Below are positions 61,801 through 64,000 of a DNA stretch of 64,000 nucleotides, piece by piece (within the stretch, counting starts at the first letter, position 1; every line of letters begins with the position of its first letter). The position numbers were made by a program, and so were the translations under genes. The notes beneath the pieces were generated by a model, which had not been told where the DNA came from, searched no databases, and saw only the letters and a program-made list of their open reading frames with translations. The stretch is from Symbiodinium natans (lineage: Eukaryota > Sar > Dinophyceae > Suessiales > Symbiodiniaceae). The DNA lies in contig CAJNDS010002842.1 of the NCBI GenBank assembly GCA_905221605.1, positions 165,001 to 229,000 of the forward strand. The letters run 5' to 3'.

Positions 61801-64000
61801 TAGACTCGCCGCAGCTCCCTTTAAGCCCCCCCCACCCGAAACCATACGTTCAGGGTTTAGGGTTTAGGGTTTAGGGTTTAGGGTTTAGGGTTTAGGGTAC
61901 TTGGAGGTTCATGGTACTTAGTAACCCAATTAGGACTGTACTCATAACCCAACTATAACCCTACTAGGGTACTCAAGGGGCTTATAGGTTGTACACTTAT
62001 AATGGGCTACTAATTACTTGGTGCCCTGAACCTCCAAGTAGGACCAGTGCGGGCCTGAATATCATTTCTTGTGTAGGGGGTTGGGGGCTCAGGGTTGTTT
62101 TTAGCTCTTTTGTTTAGGGGTCTAGGGCTTAGCTATTCTGATTATTGTTTTTATTTTATTTTTTTTTTTTTTTTTTTTTTGGGGGGGGGGGGGTTGAGAG
62201 CTTAGGGAACGAAACCTGGATGCCCTGAACCATGACCGCTTCAGGGTTTGGGTTTAATGACGGTTTTGTCCTGTGAATTGGATGCGGATTTGGATGCTCG
62301 TCTTTGGGCGATAAATGTGGCTGCTGTGCTGGAGGTCTTGGCGGTTAGGACCATCTTTAGCTTAAATGATGTAGAGTTTGTTCATATCACTGTTCTGGTG
62401 AGTGATGTATCCTTATTTTTTCCGTCTGACTATTGGGAATGGTCTGGCGTAATCCATCTGCCGGTAGACACTTTGCCGTCTTGCAGGGCTGCCAAGTGCG
62501 GCGGGTTTGACACTGAGAGCTGCTGCTGGCTGTTTAGGGTTTAGGGTTTAGGGTTTAGGGTTTAGGGTTTAGGGTTTAGGGTTTAGGGTTTCCTGCTGCA
62601 AGGGCATCTGGTGATGCGGCAGCTGGAGTGGGAGTGCTGCATTTGCCTGACACGGGTATCTGATCAGGCCAGTATCTGCAGCTCCCCCGGCCTCTTGAAG
62701 GGAATTCCAAGAAGGAGGCGTTTAAACATCGCAAGGCAAGCTACAGCGATGTTTGACTCATCAAGTTTAAAGCCTTTTTTCAACTAAACCCCGAACTAAC
62801 CCTACATACTAAACCGTAACCCGACACCCTAAACTTGAAACCCTAAACCCTAAACCCTAAACCCTAAACCCTAAACCCTAAACCCTAAACCTAAACCCTA
62901 AACCCTAAACCCTAAACCCCAAGCCCTAAACCCTAAACCCTAAACCACCAGGCCTAAACCATCGCGTGCGCAGGTCGTCAGCTTCGGCACCCTCAACATC
63001 TTGGTGGCGGTGCCTCGGCTGAAGCCGTACGCCCCAGAAGTACGAAAACGTTCAGGGTTTAGGGTTTAGGGTTTAGGGTTAAGATAAATCAAAGGCCTCC
63101 GTTAGAAATCTCTGCGTGCCTCGCACATGGATCGTCCGCAGGACCACTTGCATAGACCTCCAAACCCCTAAACCCCAAACCCCCTAAACCCCTAATCCCC
63201 TAAACCCCTAAACCCATACGGCACAGGGAGTTACAGGGTTTGGGGTCCAGGCTTGTAGGGTTTACGTTTGGGGGGTTTGAAGGATTTGGGGTCTTTGTGG
63301 GAAATTGCGGCCTAGGAAGCCCAGCCTAAGGCTTCAGCGACGGCTTAGGGGTCTCGAATCTTCCTTAGGGTTTATGGTTTAGGGTTTAGAGTTTAGGCTT
63401 TAGGGTTTAGGGTTTAGGCTTTAGGGTTTAGGGTTTAGGGTAATTAAGTTTTAAGTTTTTCAAGCTGCGACGACCACCTGTAGTTGCGGTTTCCCACAGA
63501 ACAGGGTACTGGGGGGTGGGGGTGGTCCTTGTGAAAGGGGGAATATGCTGGATTTCGGGTATGCGCGGGATCCCCCTTATTTGGGAAGTACCCAGTTTGC
63601 GCCTGAAGTGCGGAGTGGGGAACCTTTAATACGCTGCCTTTCGTACTACTTCCCCACTTTGAATGCTAAAAAATGTGGGAACACACACGCACACAAAAAA
63701 AACCCAACCATTCGGGAATGTGCGGCTTGAGACTGTTGAAAGAGTTGTTGCTAGACGGTGTGATGATGTCCTATATCGTTTCTACCATTCCGGCTGCTGC
63801 GGCTACTCCTGGTCCCTGTAACTCGGTTCGCCAAATGTCGGCAATGCTTGCGCACGTGCCGGGTGCTATCATAAAGGCCGCTCTTCTCTTAAGAAATTGC
63901 AGGTGATGGTCGAGCGGATATCGGTCATCACCGCAGACAACCGACTGCGTGCTGAACAGGTGGCTCGGTTGGTTTCGGCTGCCTGGCAGGGGCTCTTCGG
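45813..64000 (+). CDS. Voltage-gated cation channel, 18 short exons, 3' end beyond window
   Basis: A membrane pore protein that opens on depolarisation. Exons joined in phase: 45813-45862, 46819-46862, 47560-47611, 48153-48221, 48868-48907, 51213-51255, 51839-51889, 52647-52668, 53058-53106, 53916-53987, 55918-55979, 57977-58021, 58892-58938, 59590-59647, 60649-60699, 61267-61308, 62974-63009, 63903-64000. The frame never breaks and gives S1 to S6 of one channel domain in order, about 310 residues. S4 has five Arg and one Lys at every third position. The pore reads TFDDW, the TxDxW type of Ca2+-permeable one-domain and CatSper-like channels. S6 reads SFGTLNILVAVMVERI. It may be a single-domain channel or one repeat of a larger one; no second domain was seen upstream. 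Donors: 7 GT, 9 GC, 1 GA; all acceptors AG. Introns (about 95% of the locus) are telomere-like repeats, microsatellites and small mobile elements. Start exon not identified. Confidence 0.85.
45971..46078 (+). repeat. Long TTTAGGG array in a channel intron
   Basis: About 15 units between channel exons 1 and 2, followed by a GGTTCATAGA tandem at 46105-46175. Confidence 0.97.
47560..48221 (+). CDS. Channel exons 3-4: S1 segment
   Basis: Exon 47560-47611 (TAEHVANKGYFNAIIAA, GC donor) joins exon 48153-48221 (VVLCVNTVVIGIETDYSRG). The joint gives the classic S1 of voltage-gated channels: F..II..V...N..VIGIETD. The GA donor after ALE (48222) could instead be GT at 48228, leading to another candidate exon near 48658; the GA choice gives a continuous phase to S2. 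Confidence 0.85.
48868..51255 (+). CDS. Channel exons 5-6: S1-S2 loop and S2 segment
   Basis: Exon 48868-48907 (VRVRDGSLTHVDP) ends at a strong GTGTAAG donor in phase 1. Exon 51213-51255 reads KRFTAIFIAEVLV, the S2 signature F..IF..E with the conserved acidic residue that pairs with S4 charges. The 2.3-kb intron contains other open bits (49230-49320, 49775-49957, 50827-51066), none of which fit in phase. Confidence 0.75.
51327..51802. repeat. (TTACTA)n hexamer array filling a channel intron
   Basis: About 475 bp of TTACTA with one-base variants. It takes up most of the 583-bp intron between the S2 exon and the next exon. Plus-strand ITITIT and minus-strand VIVIVI/NSNSNS frames are artefacts. 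Confidence 0.97.
51839..53106 (+). CDS. Channel exons 7-9: S2-S3 linker and S3 segment
   Basis: Exon 51839-51889 (MHHLGWEYAIDPWLLG) ends TG at a GC donor. Exon 52647-52668 supplies G, making Trp across the junction, so the product reads WNIFDYSL, the invariant W-N-x-F-D of S3. This exon is only 22 nt (25 if the GC donor is used). Exon 53058-53106 continues VFSWTDMLVSVTEVES and ends at a GT donor in phase 1. Confidence 0.8.
52426..52605 (-). repeat. Long CCCTAAA array in a channel intron
   Basis: About 24 units, the longest run in the window, lying between channel exons 7 and 8. Confidence 0.97.
53749..53872. repeat. 62-bp tandem duplication including CCCTAAA units
   Basis: CCGTTTAACAATAGGGGGAA followed by GGGATTATAAACC and four CCCTAAA units occurs twice in tandem (starts 53749 and 53811). 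It ends 44 bp before the S4 exon and comes after a 30-bp G-rich run. Confidence 0.93.
53916..53987 (+). CDS. Channel exon 10: S4 voltage sensor
   Basis: Reads AASLRLFRLLRVVRSIRG then VKLLS. Arg, Arg, Arg, Arg, Arg and Lys fall at every third position, the defining pattern of a voltage sensor. The start completes Glu with the G left by exon 9, and the GC donor leaves G for exon 11. This is the strongest single piece of evidence for the gene. Confidence 0.93.
54046..54141 (+). repeat. TTTAGGG array with a head-to-head switch
   Basis: About 14 TTTAGGG units. Just before it, at 54010-54045, a short palindromic piece (GGGCTTATAAGCCC) turns TTTAGGG into CCCTAAA and back. Confidence 0.95.
54150..54271. 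mobile_element. Inverted-repeat element, family D (122 bp)
   Basis: Left arm TGTTTCTCTCGTAGGGCATG with AGGGAATGAGGTACCCT; right arm AGGGTACCTCATTTCCTC with ATTCCCTACTAGCCAACA. Two TTTAGGG units lie inside, between the arms. Confidence 0.75.
54280..55910. other. Intron sequence between channel exons 10 and 11
   Basis: Telomere-like arrays, a CCCCTAAAG/CCCCTAAAC block (55690-55908) and unique spacers. An ORF at 55242-55553 (starting MHGWSRLRPRSPTERLHRTV) is repeat-free but shows no phase fit or known domain. Nothing else was recognised. Confidence 0.5.
55918..58021 (+). CDS. Channel exons 11-12: S4-S5 linker and S5
   Basis: Exon 55918-55979 (LWLVIQGLLDSYKTVLWIGL, GT donor) is the usual amphipathic linker running into S5. 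Exon 57977-58021 (MAIFIFCFGAALCVL, GC donor) finishes S5. An island between them at 56772-56835 gives a stop in the required phase and was left out. Confidence 0.8.
56831..56964. repeat. Triplicated 44-45 bp unit
   Basis: TATCGGTAAACAAGG plus a TTTAGGG-derived tail (ending TTTCGGGC) occurs three times, starting at 56831, 56875 and 56920. The first copy begins at what looks like a splice donor (CG|GTAAAC). Confidence 0.9.
57371..57573. mobile_element. Inverted-repeat element, family G, with TTTAGGG array inside
   Basis: Left arm GGGATGTTCCCCCTTACACT and AACAGCTCCTTAA; right arm is the reverse complement of GGGGTGCTCCCCCTTATACT and AACAGCTCCTTAG. Between the arms are about eight TTTAGGG-like units. 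Same family as the ends of the ubiquitin-like cassette at 14400-16368. Confidence 0.78.
58050..58174 (+). repeat. Long TTTAGGG array in a channel intron
   Basis: About 17 units starting some 30 bp after the S5 exon. Confidence 0.97.
58302..58445. mobile_element. Inverted-repeat element, family E (144 bp)
   Basis: Begins TACTTGGAGGCTCATGG and ends CCCTGAACCTCCAAGTA: 14-bp inverted ends with one mismatch. The interior has GTACTTAGCAACCCAA and GGGTTACTAAGTAC, a second inverted pair. Non-coding, in the channel intron between exons 12 and 13. Confidence 0.85.
58892..60699 (+). CDS. Channel exons 13-15: turret, pore helix and selectivity filter
   Basis: Exon 58892-58938 (GGQDRFAFEYWRFGL, GC donor inside a Gln codon), exon 59590-59647 (YLGHMYLGSVLRAMFTSLQ, GC donor), exon 60649-60699 (VATFDDWADSIARPLFQ, GT donor). 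Together they make the F..v.rAMFtslQ..TFDDW...ARP pore loop. Asp in the filter (TxDxW) suggests Ca2+ permeability or mixed cation flow; this is inferred from filter rules. Confidence 0.88.
61267..63009 (+). CDS. Channel exons 16-17: S6 gate
   Basis: Exon 61267-61308 (VAPTAGPVLFLLIF) with a GC donor, then exon 62974-63009 (VVSFGTLNILVA) with a GT donor. Joined they read LLIFVVSFGTLNILVA, with the conserved Asn of S6. Exon 16 might extend to 61320 with a GT donor, adding ASAR; the shorter form matches the usual S6 spacing better. Confidence 0.82.
61898..62040. mobile_element. Inverted-repeat element, family E (143 bp)
   Basis: Perfect 14-bp inverted ends TACTTGGAGGTTCA and TGAACCTCCAAGTA. Nearly the same length and interior as 58302-58445 (GTACTTAGTAACCCAAT.. 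ATGGGCTACTAATTACT). It directly follows seven TTTAGGG units. One-ended or decayed copies start near 17097 and 32563. Confidence 0.88.
62150..62193. repeat. T(n)G(n) homopolymer junction
   Basis: About 27 T with few interruptions followed directly by about 12 G. The same T-to-G switch occurs near 11069, 20430, 32139, 33919 and 34021. Confidence 0.95.
62200..62520 (+). other. Repeat-free island in a channel intron, unassigned ORF
   Basis: A 98-residue open frame (62248-62544; excerpt LDARLWAINVAAVLEVLAVR) lies between exons 16 and 17. It could not be joined in phase and S6 is complete without it. It may be an unrelated fragment or chance. Confidence 0.3.
63903..64000 (+). CDS. Channel exon 18 (partial): cytoplasmic tail after S6
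   Basis: After TTGCAG the frame reads VMVERISVITADNRLRAEQV. VMVER continues S6 from the previous exon exactly as in related channels (V.V.VE). It may end at a GT donor at 63960 or run past the window edge. Confidence 0.75.
   Translation, partial: MMVERISVITADNRLRAEQVARLVSAAWQGLF

Larger units (their letters stand above)
1..64000. repeat. Window-wide interspersed TTTAGGG / CCCTAAA repeats
   Basis: Short runs (1 to about 20 units) of the 7-mer TTTAGGG or its complement occur every few hundred bases from end to end, in both orientations. Common one-base variants are TTAGGGC, TTTGGGG, TTCAGGG and TTTCGGG. Unique islands of 40-150 bp lie between them, and many of these are exons (see the gene entries). 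TTTAGGG is the telomere word of plants, many algae and alveolates, but here it is interstitial and mixed in direction, so this is not a chromosome end. Most short ORFs rich in NPKP, GFRV or LNPK are translations of these repeats and are not genes. Confidence 0.97.

Overview
The window looks like nuclear DNA of a dinoflagellate. I infer this from three things seen in the sequence. (1) Hundreds of TTTAGGG/CCCTAAA units, the plant/alga/alveolate telomere word, are scattered in both orientations through the interior, not just at an end. (2) Very short exons (22-98 nt) sit in introns filled with those repeats, with donors that are GC or GA about as often as GT and acceptors mostly AG|G. (3) The retroelement and ubiquitin-like sequences fit a protist of this kind. 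I saw no bacterial operon, rRNA, tRNA, CRISPR array or dinoflagellate spliced-leader copy. Ordinary ORF finding fails here because almost every exon is shorter than 90 nt; the long ORFs are repeats, mobile elements or one intronless cassette gene.

Layout. 0.3-8.4 kb: a plus-strand gene of unknown function, with 11 exons that join in phase (3337-7768) and further candidate exons on either side. 11.2-17.8 kb: a second plus-strand gene of 7 phase-matched exons. One of its introns holds, in antisense, a 1.97-kb cassette (14400-16368) bounded by ~31-bp inverted repeats; the cassette carries an intronless gene for a mosaic ubiquitin-like protein. 18-26 kb: mostly repeats, inverted-repeat elements and a broken reverse-transcriptase fragment (~20.0-20.3 kb). 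26.3-29.2 kb: a third set of phase-matched exons, family unknown. 29.9-37.6 kb: scattered candidate exons in repeats. 38.3-45.6 kb: a retroelement framed by identical 283-bp direct repeats 7,017 bp apart. It encodes an N-terminal GIY-YIG nuclease, a CxC motif and a reverse transcriptase, which is the order of the permuted Penelope-like elements (Naiad/Chlamys type), plus two extra upstream ORFs. 45.8-64.0 kb: 18 exons whose joined reading frame is a six-transmembrane voltage-gated cation channel (S1, S2, S3, S4 with six positive charges at every third position, S5, pore loop with a TxDxW filter, S6). It runs off the right edge.

Overall the window shows genes broken into tiny exons, with introns grown from telomere-like repeats, microsatellites and several families of small inverted-repeat elements. 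The main results are the hidden channel gene, the permuted Penelope-like element, and the inverted-repeat cassette that carries a ubiquitin-like gene. Exon joins were chosen by hand for phase and protein sense; transcripts would settle them.
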